From Cyathus striatus (taxonomy: Eukaryota; Basidiomycota; Agaricomycetes; Agaricales; Nidulariaceae), in the NCBI GenBank assembly GCA_025738555.1, contig JAOVFP010000008.1:4092001-4156000 (forward strand): a stretch of 64,000 nt of DNA. Direction: 5' to 3'. Under the pieces are notes generated by a model. The model was given only the letters and a program-made list of their open reading frames with translations, had not been told where the DNA came from and ran no database searches. A program made the position numbers and the translations under genes. Position 1 is the stretch's first letter. The number at the start of each line of letters is the position of its first letter. Shown here piece by piece: positions 45,264 through 55,413 of the stretch.

Positions 45264-45723
45264 TCACTGTACATCACGGAATCTATGGATTTTCGATGTT
45301 TTACCTTCCGACAAAATTAAATTCGCCACCGTTACTTCTTCTCTCTGCGCAGTATTCCTTGCATTGATATCTAGCCAGTAGCTCGCTGGTCGGCAATACA
45401 AGTTGATCCAGCGAGTTAAATACGCGTCACTCGATGGCTCTGGAGCATATTTATATACTGCCACGCCTACAATAGAGAGGAGGATAGCATTGCGCCAGAA
45501 AGGGCTCCCAAAACCTGTCCAAATACAATGCTGGTCAATGGCATGAGCTGCGTACAAGCTAGGCGGACATACCTTCTTCGGAATACTGGCTGGCATCTTC
45601 GGAAGGAGAATGGTGCTCTTCATGAGCATGACTGCTTGAAGATGCGCATCTACGAAGTGGCAATGTCCCAGTTAGTGGACGGCGACAGGCCACCAAGGCC
45701 CTCCTTGGAACTTGTAGTGACAT
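45264..45723 (-). CDS. small mitochondrial membrane protein, probable complex I accessory subunit
   Basis: Two exons (45573-45723, 45264-45514) give 133 aa. The N-terminus MSLQVPRRALVACRRPLTGT, with RRCASSSS after it, looks like a mitochondrial presequence. A His/Glu-rich stretch and the sequence FGSPFWRNAILLSIVGVAVY follow, with a membrane helix inside the latter. Then comes a soluble tail with LTRWINLYCRPASYW. The layout resembles the fungal 17.8-kDa NADH:ubiquinone oxidoreductase subunit or ESSS/NDUFB11-type subunits, but this is a judgement from shape and memory. An in-frame ATG nine codons upstream (45750) is an alternative start. Confidence 0.6.
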
Positions 45724-46040
45724 GACGAGTGTAAGTGCTGCCTCCGGCATTTGCCGATGCTGTTTATTATCACCGCCTACAAACTTGGCGCAAACAAATG
45801 TTCCGTTGTCGGTCGACCCCGCTCTTCGCGTTGACTCTCTAGTACTTAGGCATGGATCTCTGAATCAAAATGCTCCATGATCTCTATGTACTTAGGTTAT
45901 AATATGGACACTATAATATATGTAGTGGAGTTTCCTAAACTAAAAGTGGAAATTATAAACGTCTGAAACGACATAGCTGCTGGAAAGAAATGGACATGCT
46001 CAAATAAATTAGATGCATAGGGTAGCCCAGAAAAGCTCAC
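45724..46040. other. intergenic
   Basis: These 317 bp between two minus-strand genes contain no further gene that I can see. Confidence 0.5.
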
Positions 46041-46736
46041 CTAGTCTTCACTTCCGCGACTACGCCTACGCTCTCGTATTCTCTCCCTCACCTCGTGTGC
46101 AGCGCGACGCGTTCCAGATGTGCCGGCCCAGCCCTTCCTACTGAGCCATGCGACGAGACGTGGAGTAAAGGCAGCAGTCAGGCCAATGCGTATTGGAAAG
46201 AAAAGAGTTTTATGGATGGTGTAGGCGAGGACAATGATAGCGTATAAGCCCTCTTGGCCGGAGGCGGCCGTCGAGTTGAGGCCATCCATTTCATCACGAC
46301 CTGGTTCAGCCGGCTTTGAATGGAGGACATTTGCAAGCGCGGTTTTGACAGCCCCTGCTACATGAGAGACATATTCTGCGCCCAGGAGATTGATACCAAT
46401 GAAAGCCACGCCAAAATCAAGGACGGAAAAGATAAAATAGACTCCCAGAGCATACCACCCGTAGGATTTGATGAGATGCTTCAGGCGCTGGGATAGGGAT
46501 GCGCCGGGGGGGAGGGTGGAGCGGGGATCGGGAGTGAATGCGCGAGGGGAGGTTGGGGAGGGCGAACGGCGTGTTGGGAAATAATGCAAAAGACGAGAGG
46601 CAGATGATGTCACTGGGGTGGTGGTGGTGGTGAGGGTTAGCCTTGAAATGGGAAGAAGAGGGGCGGCGACGCGAGGATAAAGAGACCTGAGGATTGGGAG
46701 GCGGGGGAGAAAGGCACGAACCATGGCGAGGAGCAA
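46041..46736 (-). CDS. DUF1279/FAM210-type mitochondrial membrane protein
   Basis: A single exon encodes 231 aa. The first 60 residues are Arg/Ser/Thr-rich without acidic residues (MVRAFLPRLPILRSLYPRVA), a likely mitochondrial targeting sequence. The DUF1279 core begins at LSQRLKHLIKSYGWYALGVY. It continues through a helix with FSVLDFGVAFIGINLLGA and a second helix with IVLAYTIHKTLFFPIRIG. The C-terminus is an Arg-rich tail. FAM210 family proteins sit in the inner mitochondrial membrane and are linked to organelle translation or lipid balance; the fungal role is unclear. The downstream Met at residue 5 is an equally good start. It is divergent to SPE2. Confidence 0.82.
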   Translation of the reverse strand: MLLAMVRAFLPRLPILRSLYPRVAAPLLPISRLTLTTTTTPVTSSASRLLHYFPTRRSPSPTSPRAFTPDPRSTLPPGASLSQRLKHLIKSYGWYALGVYFIFSVLDFGVAFIGINLLGAEYVSHVAGAVKTALANVLHSKPAEPGRDEMDGLNSTAASGQEGLYAIIVLAYTIHKTLFFPIRIGLTAAFTPRLVAWLSRKGWAGTSGTRRAAHEVRERIRERRRSRGSED

Positions 46737-47078
46737 GCGTTGTGGCAGGTGCTGTTGGATGGGTTATACCAAGTGTAGTCGGGGAATGACGAGGATGCTC
46801 GGCGGCAGTAAGACCGATTAACGCCGACTAATACATTTGAAGAAAATTGACCATCGATCGCGTTCTGATCGTAAGTGTGGACTGGGAGAGTTCCCGTGCT
46901 AATACTATTATCTTTTCTTGCGCACGACCATCCTCCTCTCTCTCTCCCCGCTACTCTCAAAGGCTCGTCTCTACGCAGCCTTTTGCTTTACTTCAAAGAG
47001 CTCCCGTTTCATGCATCCAGACACTGCCCTTTGTGGTCGACTCTCCTCTCCTGCTCGATAGCGTCCCTACTCCCCTCT
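46737..47078. promoter_or_regulatory. divergent promoter FAM210-like/SPE2 with leader uORF
   Basis: 342 bp separate the two start codons. The right part is pyrimidine-rich (TCCTCCTCTCTCTCTCCCCG), common in fungal promoters near transcription starts. It contains an upstream open frame in the SPE2 leader (47011-47061). Confidence 0.45.
47011..47061 (+). promoter_or_regulatory. uORF in the SPE2 leader
   Basis: ATG at 47011 opens a 16-codon frame ([16 protein letters not shown]) ending in TAG at 47059-47061, 17 nt before the SPE2 ATG. AdoMet decarboxylase mRNAs of mammals and plants have small uORFs that sense polyamines. The peptide here is not the mammalian MAGDIS, so a similar role is only a possibility. 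Confidence 0.45.
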
Positions 47079-48391
47079 ATGGCTCCAGACATTCCTGACG
47101 ACCACCATGCCTCTGCCCCTTTTGAAGGGCCAGAGAAGCTCCTCGAAATTTGGTTTGCCCCGTCTGCAGTCGACCTTCTCGACACTGGCCTGAGGAAGGT
47201 CGATCGCGCCATCTGGGAAGATATGCTTGACATTGTCAAGTGCAAAGTCCTTAGTGTGGTCCAAGGCGATGAAATCGACGCCTATCTCCTCAGGTATTGT
47301 CCTTCCTTATTCTTCCTCTTCTTTCATGGTTTCATGCCATCTCCAGCGAATCTTCTCTTTTCGTGTTTCCCCACCGTCTCATTTTAAAGACCTGTGGGAC
47401 AACCCTCAATCTTCTTGGATTGCCTCGAATTCTAGAAATCGCTGCCACTCATGCTAATCTTCCTTCCGTTTATCGTTGTTTTTACTCTCGCAAGTCCTTC
47501 ATGTTTCCCGAACGCCAGCTCGGGCCTCACAGAGATTGGAAACAAGAAGTCGAGTATCTCGACAACATTTTTGACAATGGGGCTGCTTATACTGTAGGAA
47601 AGGTCAACGGAGACCATTGGTTACTATATATGACCAACCCCGATCCTCGCGTTACCATCTTTCCCCGTTCTGCTGCATCTGCTCAAGCTCCAGCACATGC
47701 TGTTGACGTCCATCCAGACTTCACCATCGAAATTCTCATGAGTGATCTTTCAGCAGACGCCCGCCTTCCTTTTTTCTCTGCAGAGGACGATGTTATCTCA
47801 CAGTCACCATCTACTCACGCCCAAGAGCTCTCCAAGATACTCGATATCTCACAAATATTTCCTACTCATCTCACTACTCTGGATGCCTATTCTTTTTTAC
47901 CCTGTGGATATTCATCAAACGCTCTTATCAAATGGGGTCATGACTCCCTCTTTTCTAGTCACGATTCACTGGAAAGTCGTGAAATCAATACAAAACCTGG
48001 ACATTCCGGCGAAGGATATTACACGATTCACGTTACACCAGAAGAGGGATGGTCGTATGCCAGTTTCGAATGCAATGTACCTCTTTCGGCTTTGCCTTCG
48101 CCGCAAATTGAAAATTCCATGATCCCAGATCTCCAGACCCTTGTGCGACGGGTGGTTAAGATCTTCCAGCCTGGGCGCCTTACCCTTACCCTATTCATCT
48201 CTGGCATAGATAACGAATCGCAAGATGGAGATAATGCAGTTGAAGCTGCCCAAAAGGCATTTAAATGTGCTCTCTCCGAACCCTTGAACACCAAGGCTAA
48301 TGATGATGGGCTTGTGTACAAAAGAACTGACAAGATCAACTATGAGTTTGGTGGATACGACCTCGCGTTTGCCAGCTTTGAGTTGGTTTAA
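47079..48391 (+). CDS. SPE2: S-adenosylmethionine decarboxylase proenzyme
   Basis: Two exons (47079-47293, 47347-48391) give 419 aa. The enzyme makes decarboxylated AdoMet for spermidine and spermine synthesis in the cytosol. [12 protein letters not shown] (residues 15-26) is the family's N-terminal signature. The autocleavage site [20 protein letters not shown] is formed exactly across the splice junction. Cleavage between Glu73 and Ser74 would generate the pyruvoyl cofactor. The catalytic Cys lies in [17 protein letters not shown] in the C-terminal half is also typical. Length is somewhat above the usual 330-400 aa. Confidence 0.95.
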
Positions 48392-49127
48392 TCATTATAG
48401 ATTCAGAAGTCCTTTTATCAAACTCGAACCTTGATGTCATGCTATATATTTATAAATACATTTTGTACTTTGATTCTTTGAAAGAGCATTCACTATACCA
48501 CATGTGTACAGCTTCTTCCAAGCTTCTTGGGTCCTAAGCACTGGGTCATTTTCTCGTGTATTTCGCATTATCCGAATAAATGTTATATTAATGTCCTGAG
48601 TGGCACTCGGTCTTCAAGCTTCCCTGACGATGTGTATGCAACTGACTGCTCAACAAGTTCTGCGATCACGGCCTCTATAAAGTCCATATGCACTTGTGAG
48701 GTAAGAAATCCTCGGCCTTCAGGAAGCAAATGGCTGAATGTAATGTAAGTATGTATAACCCAAACGGCCCGGGCTTCTCCGTGAATGTGTTGTCGCCCGA
48801 GCTGATGGCAATGGCATTCTCCTTTCATCCAAATACTTATGCTGCTGACTTGTTGAAATTTGGGGACCCTCAGCGCTCCCATTATCTCGGATCCTCGGCA
48901 TGGTGACTCTGTGCTATTCAGAAGTGCTTCGCTTGCAATTCCATGCTTGCCTGTCAGGCTGTCACCAACGCGAACATCCGCTCAGATTATCTGGAACAAT
49001 TTATGACATCGGTTGGATACTCGAAGTTCTGTGCTAGAGCTTCCTTACATCGGTGCTTTAATATGCATTTTGCTTTGCACTGTCAGAAAAACTTCACCTT
49101 TTAGTGCCTACCTGATCTATAGGCTTG
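48392..49127. other. intergenic with one unrecognised open frame
   Basis: This interval holds the SPE2 3' end and the promoter of the second PP2C-like gene. A 99-codon minus-strand frame (48583-48882, starting MGALRVPKFQQVSSISIWMK) has a mixed, non-repetitive composition with a plausible C-terminal helix. It matches no family I know, and no convincing 5' exon was found. Confidence 0.45.
48583..48882 (-). CDS. uncharacterised small open reading frame
   Basis: The frame encodes 99 aa, with MKGECHCHQLGRQHIHGEAR in the middle and VHMDFIEAVIAELVEQSV near the end. It could be one exon of a small gene on the minus strand. No homologue is recognised, the start context is unproven, and it may be spurious. 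Confidence 0.2.
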   Translation of the reverse strand: MGALRVPKFQQVSSISIWMKGECHCHQLGRQHIHGEARAVWVIHTYITFSHLLPEGRGFLTSQVHMDFIEAVIAELVEQSVAYTSSGKLEDRVPLRTLI

Positions 49128-50638
49128 ATGACGATTTTCATTCCACAAGCAGACTCTACAGAAAATCTGCGAGCACTTGCAGAAGTCAGTCATTTCGGAA
49201 CCACCGATATGGGTCTTCCTGGGCAAGGGCCTTGGACGTATCGTATTCTGGAGGAACAAGAACTTTCCACCGTACTGGCCTCCAAAGCTAATGCTGCTTC
49301 TTATGACTCTGTAGATGTCGTTACACTACAGCCCTGCCCGAACCATATTTTTCAGTCACAAGATCGATTCATAGTTGAAAAATGGGACCTTCCTGGGGGT
49401 ACATGGGTATTCAATGGCGTTTTTGATGGTAATTTTTTGACTGCAATTTCATGGTATAAAGCGAACTTCCAAAAACACCAGGTCATATCAATCATGCGAC
49501 AGTTGAATACGTAATTCATTGTCTACCTCATCTCCTCAAAAACCGACTTCGACATCTATTGTGTACCCTCTCTCGGAGCGAACTCCCCAATGCAATATCC
49601 AAGGTGCTACACGATATCATATTACAAGTAGATGAATCTCTTGTGTCTGATTTTGTGTCCTTATTCCCGAGGCCAGTGGAGGAAATGAGCGACTCCGAAA
49701 TACACTATATTTTCGAAAACGAGTTTACTGGGACTGCCAATAGCGAAATTTTTAACAGATGCTTGGGTGGTTCTACCTTCGTGATTAGCCTAACAGACCC
49801 AACGAACCACAATTTATGGGTTGCAAGTCTGGGAGGTATGTAAAGTCCTTCCTCACTTACTTTACTTATTTTGGCCTGATTACCGCCTTATTGATGAGAT
49901 TGCCGTGCGGGTAAACTCCACCACTTGCTTTAAGAAATAGTGACCAAGCCTCCTACTATTCAGTGTTATTTGAGAAGAATGGAGCCAGTCCCTGGAAGGT
50001 CGAACAAGTAAATGTACTCCATAGTGCGGAAAACTTCGAAGAAGCACAACGCATTAGAAGAGCTCATTCAATGGAGGGCAATGTATTAGTTAATAATCGA
50101 CTGCTTGGATTTTTAGAACCTACACGCGGTAAGTTGCAGCTAACTGGGCATTCTTGATGTCTTTGACGCTTGGTATAACGGACCTTCAGTAATAGGTGAT
50201 ATGTGGCTTAAGCTGCCTGCTGTGTTTCTGACTCGAGTATTTTCATGTATTGAGCAGCCTTGGTTGCCGGCCGAAAAACTTAGAGAGTATACCAAACATA
50301 TTCGAACGCCTCCATATGCCAGCAATATTCCTGATGTTTTTCACCATCTCCTTCCTCAGGCATCATGGCTCCTTCTTCTTTGCACAGACGGATTTCCCAA
50401 TTCAGATTCTTACACTGATATGGGCGATATTCAAATTCTTCACCGCTGGAGAAAAGTAGTCGATAGAGTCACTGCTGAGTTTCCAACCTCCAATATATCT
50501 CTTTCCCTTCTTAGAGACGCTCTGGGCGGTGGCGATAGGCTCCGGGTGTCTCGAAACTTGACGGTTGAGATGGAAGATACATGGATGGATGATGTCACCC
50601 TTTTGGTTCAGCGCAATTTCTGGCCACTTAGGAATTAG
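49128..50638 (+). CDS. PP2C-like protein (copy 2), probably a pseudophosphatase
   Basis: Five exons (49128-49428, 49482-49835, 49899-49910, 49949-50128, 50190-50638) give 431 aa. It parallels the gene at 36546 exon by exon: GGTWVFNGVFDGHINH, LWVASLGDCRA, VIGDMWLKLP, LLCTDGFPN, WMDDVTLLVQ. The acidic pair of motif 1 is replaced (LPGQGPWTYR instead of WPGEDAHWRY), and the SDGL..D motif is TDGFPNSD, so metal binding and catalysis look impaired. Exon 3 is a 12-nt microexon carrying the DCRA core, between a 63-nt and a 38-nt intron. The model depends on this microexon. Without it the frame breaks. Confidence 0.78.
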
Positions 50639-51017
50639 GTAGTAATAAAATTATCGCTTGGTTTCACAACCTGTTGTATTGGTACCAAGCACGAATGATT
50701 TCAGCTTCGACAGCCAATGTAGCGACATGATAACGTTTTACGGTCATACACACTTATTCACTGAAAGTAATTATTTTGGTTGACTTCTGCCCCAGCCAAC
50801 TCTAATTTCTGATCCAGGCAGTTACAGTACTGTAAAACTACCTGCTCAATACAGTGTGCTGCGTGCATACTTACTACATACATAGCTGATCTTCGGATCA
50901 TGGAGCTTGGGGTATTACAAGGTGCAACCAAACAGTGTGCTTCGCCGCTTGAACTAATTAAGCGTAAGTTAGCAATAAGTACAAGCAAGTTACTTCTTCA
51001 AGCTGTTGAACTTAGTG
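50639..51017. other. gene-island edge
   Basis: No gene is seen between the end of the second PP2C-like gene and the Mutator-like element. CpG is still at genic frequency here. Confidence 0.45.
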
Positions 51018-52334
51018 CAGGCTCCTAAAACCAGCACGCTCGTATCTCGCAACAACCTCCTTAGGTAAACAAGGGCAAATAAACCTAAGGAAGGTTGTGC
51101 TTGATAGAGCGGCTGGCATAAGTGATCACCGAAATTTCCCCGCGGACCCTTGCCATCAACAGGGAAATTGACGGCAGAGCATGCGTTCCCACTGTACCTG
51201 CTCGCGCTCATGAGCACGATAATCTACAGTTACCTGAGCTTCATATTCTCCATGTACTTAAGTACCCCACCTTCCTCAATATGCATGGGCTGTACCCCAC
51301 ACATACAAAATTACAAACACACCCCCTAAAATGCCTACAATGCAGATAAAGAGTTGGAGGAGAGAGGTAGGTGTTAATGGATTGTAATTGAGAGAGGATC
51401 GATATCGAATTTAAAGAATATGCCAGGTGTGCCCTGATTATGCTCTGGCTTGAGTGTGTAGTGTGTTCTAGTGTGTTATTCCATATTGGTATGTGTTGGT
51501 TATGTGTACATGCAGCAGGGGCCATGAGGTTGTGGGGACTAGTGGAGGAAGTATTGGTATGCTATGAACTTTGCTGGGGTTAGTATGGGACAGGAGGGGG
51601 AGAGGGAGGGGAGGGGGGAAACATATGTCCAGTCGTTACTTCAAACAAGTTTTTGAGTGGTTGTAGCATGAGGGGAAGAATGGGCTGAGTGAGAATTTCA
51701 TGATAATATGCATAAGGTTCATTACTGCCCCTCTCATTAGCTCCTCTTTGCTATCTTTGGTGTATTTATTACTGCGTCTTGTTTAACAAGATTGATGAAA
51801 GTTTAAATATACAGTATGGACTCTGTAGACTGTAGCATGAGTCTTTGGCAAGTAACCAGCATTTAGCATTCAGTTATTTTATGGTTTAACTGTCTGTGAA
51901 GTACACCACTGCTTTATTTTAAATTTTTCATTCCAATTCATATGCATGTATAGACCAGTAACTTTCAAAAATCCAGTTTATTCTATTACTCCACAGTACA
52001 AATATTAAGTACTGCATTCAACAAGCATAGCTCAAAAAAACCAAAAAATTATTATTGGATTTTAGAATACTTAAGTACATGGAGAATATGAAGCTCAGGT
52101 AACTGTAGATTATCATGCTCATGAGTGCAAGCAGGTATGGTGGGAACATGGCATGCTCCACCGTCAATTTCCCTGTTGATGGCAAGGGTCTGTAGGGAAA
52201 TTTCGGTGACCACTTATGCCAGCTGCTCTATCAAGCACAACCTTCCTTAAGTTTATTTGCCTTAAGCAAATATTTGCCCTTGTTTACCTAAGGAGGTTGT
52301 TGCAAGATACAAGTGTGCTGGTTTTAGGAGCTTG
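51018..52334. mobile_element. non-autonomous Mutator-like element (MULE), 1.3 kb
   Basis: A 9-bp direct repeat AACTTAGTG flanks the unit (51009-51017, 52335-52343). The terminal inverted repeats are long, about 247 bp on the left (51018-51264) and 267 bp on the right (52068-52334), beginning CAGGCTCCTAAAACCAGCAC on the left. Long TIRs plus a 9-bp duplication are the signature of Mutator-like elements. The 800-bp core is AT-rich and has no recognisable transposase. The left arm keeps its CpG sites while the right arm has most of them changed to TpG/CpA. Confidence 0.85.
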
Positions 52335-52343
52335 AACTTAGTG

Positions 52344-53354
52344 TAACAAAACTTAAGCACTACTGTACCAATTTGAATAGTTCATCAGTCATGCATAACT
52401 GATGCCCCCTGACGAAATGAAATTTTGTACTTTGTGACACATCACAAAGGTAAGTACCTGATGAAGGTCTGATGGGTAAGATTCAAAAATTCCCCCAGTC
52501 CAAGCCCAAGTTCGGGCTTGAACCAGAGGTTTGATACTGTTGGGGATATGTAGACACTTTTTTTTTCAGTTATTCAACATCTTTTGTCAACTTACCATTA
52601 GACCACAACAACCATCAATATATAATTAGAAAACATGTGGGAGATTTGTTTAAGGGAAATACACTAAACTAAATAAGTATATAAATAAAGTAGATGAAAG
52701 TAGATTATGTAATCAAACCCAACAGCCTACAATTGAGCACTTGCCCAGATTAGTCAGCATTTATAAAGCACTCCTTGCACTCTCTTGGTGTTAATCAGCA
52801 GTAAGCTGAAACTTCCACACTGCTGCACTAAGTACTTACCTCCATGCCTTTATCCCCTCCCCCTGGAATTCAACATTGAAAATAAGCTTTAATATTTATG
52901 TTCATAATAATACTTCCATAAACACTCAATTTTTGGTTTTTTTTTCTATTGTAGTAATTGGTAGTGTATTGCTTTCTCATTGAACTTTTGACCAAGTGTG
53001 AGATTATTTTAAATTGTCAATAAAAATATTAGTGGAGGGAAGGTATATTATCAAATATAGTCAAATATGTTTGAATATTTAATTATGTTAAACCAATGCA
53101 AGTGATACTGATAAGATATTTATGGAGTCTACTATCTATGAGCTTTGATATGATGGTGGAATAATTTCATTTAAACTGACATTCAAAAAATTATCACTAC
53201 ACTGTAGGCAAATATTATATTTAATGTTAGTAGGCCAATAACTAATAGATGAGGTGGTGAGATCCTTAAAGCTTATAGGTAGAATGAATGATTGAAATGG
53301 ATGGTATAAATGTAAGGTTTATATAATTGGTAGAATTTCAGTAGGTCAATATGT
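52344..53354. other. AT-rich repeat-block filler
   Basis: About 1 kb of AT-rich sequence with no gene. A phrase CCCAAGTTCGGGCTTGAACC near 52508 is a small palindromic stretch. Nothing else is supported. Confidence 0.45.
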
Positions 53355-53362
53355 ACAGAGCC

Positions 53363-54796
53363 TAGGGCTGCCAACCATAACTGTACAAAATGGCTATGGT
53401 ACAGTTACGGCAACCATGGACACTATACCATATGAGGTCAACAAGAGCCTCTATATGGTATGGGTACAGTATGGTTTTCACCTGTCGGTACCCGTCCCAT
53501 ATAGCCATTTATGGCCGTCAGGACAGTTAAGAGGGGTTTCCATATATGGTATATAAATATCACGTGTTTATTAGAGAATGTCGAAACAACGTTGAAGTTA
53601 ACTTCAAGATAGCACACCACCAAGGACATAAAGTCACAAATGGTTTGAAAAGAGTGCTTCACTGAGTCCCACTGGTGATGACTCTATTATAATGCAGCAC
53701 TTTTTGAGTTAGTTTAGTGCATGTTTCAATGGTTGGTGCAGTGATTTAGGCATTCGGTGGTACTCGATACTATGGGTTTGAGAAGAAAGTACCTACTTGA
53801 CAGTTACTTAAAGTGGAACAGAACATCGAAAGCACGACTCGGAACTTTAGCAACAACTCGTACTGTGAATGATGTAGTGTTAGCCATTGAAATGACTGTC
53901 GGGATATGACTGCCTGCCAACTGCAGTGACAACACCCTGGTAATCCATTGACTGTTGTATAAAAATTGTAGCAAGACCCAGCAACTTTCACATTTCAGTC
54001 CCCTCTTTCATTGGTTTAGGTTTGAAATTCAACAATCTAAAACAAAAAATGGTATTATTATGTTCTTTTAAGTTATAGCAAAATGAACTAAAGAGTGATA
54101 AAGCCAATGTTGTATATAGGGCCATGCAAAGTTCAGTATTCACTGTTCATATTCTCAGGGGGCCACTTATATGTAATATCATGTTATGTGCATGTAGATA
54201 TTATTGTACAAAGCAGTTGTATGAAACCATGTCAACTGCCCCCATTCTGCTCCCACTACCTCGTTTTCTTAGGTTGTAAAATCTGAATAAGTATCCGATT
54301 TATTTATGTCAGTCACATGTATGCCATAGGTTGAAGGTAACGATGTGGTCGATATAGCACATCCAGGTGTGGGATGTTCAACATGTATTTTGTATCTGTT
54401 CGTTACAAAATACAGCATAAACGTGAGATACAATTGAGATAGTCCAATGTGTGGATAATTTATTAGTCTGAATTTTGGGGGAGGTGTGGCTGAACTGAAG
54501 TAAGTATATAAAGGAGTTGAATGACTCAGAATGTTATCTTTATTGATATTGAATATTGTTATCAACTGCTCTGAGTCTCATATGAATATAATTACATATA
54601 GAAAGCCAAAACAAATCGTTCAATAGATTTTAAATAAATTATAGTACCTGTAAACTGTTTACGGCCATGTTTTCACCTGTACCGTACCATCAGAGGTTTA
54701 AAAAATGGTCATACGGTATGGTTACGGCTGAAAACTGTACCATATATGGTTATCCAAATACGGCCGTAACCCGTTATGGTATGGTTGGCAGCCCTA
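53363..54796. mobile_element. non-autonomous hAT element, 1.4 kb
   Basis: The termini are TAGGGCTGCCAACCATA on the left and its inverse TATGGTTGGCAGCCCTA on the right, with the 8-bp duplication ACAGAGCC outside (53355-53362, 54797-54804). TAGGG-type ends with 8-bp duplications are characteristic of hAT. Subterminal regions carry repeated TACGGCCGTAAC and ATGGTATGG motifs, possible transposase-binding sites. No transposase frame is visible inside. Confidence 0.88.
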
Positions 54797-55059
54797 ACAG
54801 AGCCAAACTGAAATGAAAGATGGAGAAGATAGAGGTGCAGAGTCAGGTGAAGAGGGGCTTAGCACATAGTGAGGATAGAAGTAGCAGGAGAATGCTGTAC
54901 ACAGTTATCAGATCAATATACAATATGACAATATTTTGGAGTAAAAATATGATAGATATAGAATAAGCTAAATGCACTTCAGCAATGACCTAAATGCAGT
55001 TATATGTCTGGATGAGATCAGAACAGACAAGATTGAAATGAAAGGACTATTCACTTCAG

Positions 55060-55262
55060 CTAGGCAATGTCACAGGCAACTGATGGGTATCTGAGAGACT
55101 ACTCAGACCCATACCCACCAAAACCTGTACCCATGTGTATATGTATGTGTTACATTGGAAAACTCTTCATTTGTTAGTAGTTATACTATATGTTTCTACT
55201 CTTTACATAGCTGGCAGGTACCTGCAGGTTGTGGGTACACCCATACCTGTGCTATTGCCTAG
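55060..55262. mobile_element. small MITE (203 bp)
   Basis: The inverted ends are CTAGGCAATGTCACAGG on the left and CCTGTGCTATTGCCTAG on the right, with the 6-bp repeat CTTCAG at both sides (55054-55059, 55263-55268). The centre contains complementary GATGGGTAT and ATACCCACC phrases. The superfamily is not assigned. Confidence 0.7.
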
Positions 55263-55413
55263 CTTCAGGCCATGTAATATGCTCCTTACAAAGTTGTTGG
55301 GCTGAAGTGCAGGAGTGATTGCTAATTGGAGTCATATTGGAAGTAGAGGAAGAGAGGAAGAGAGGAATGGAGTAAGACCAGGTAAGGTCAATAGAGTGAG
55401 CAAGAGGATACTG

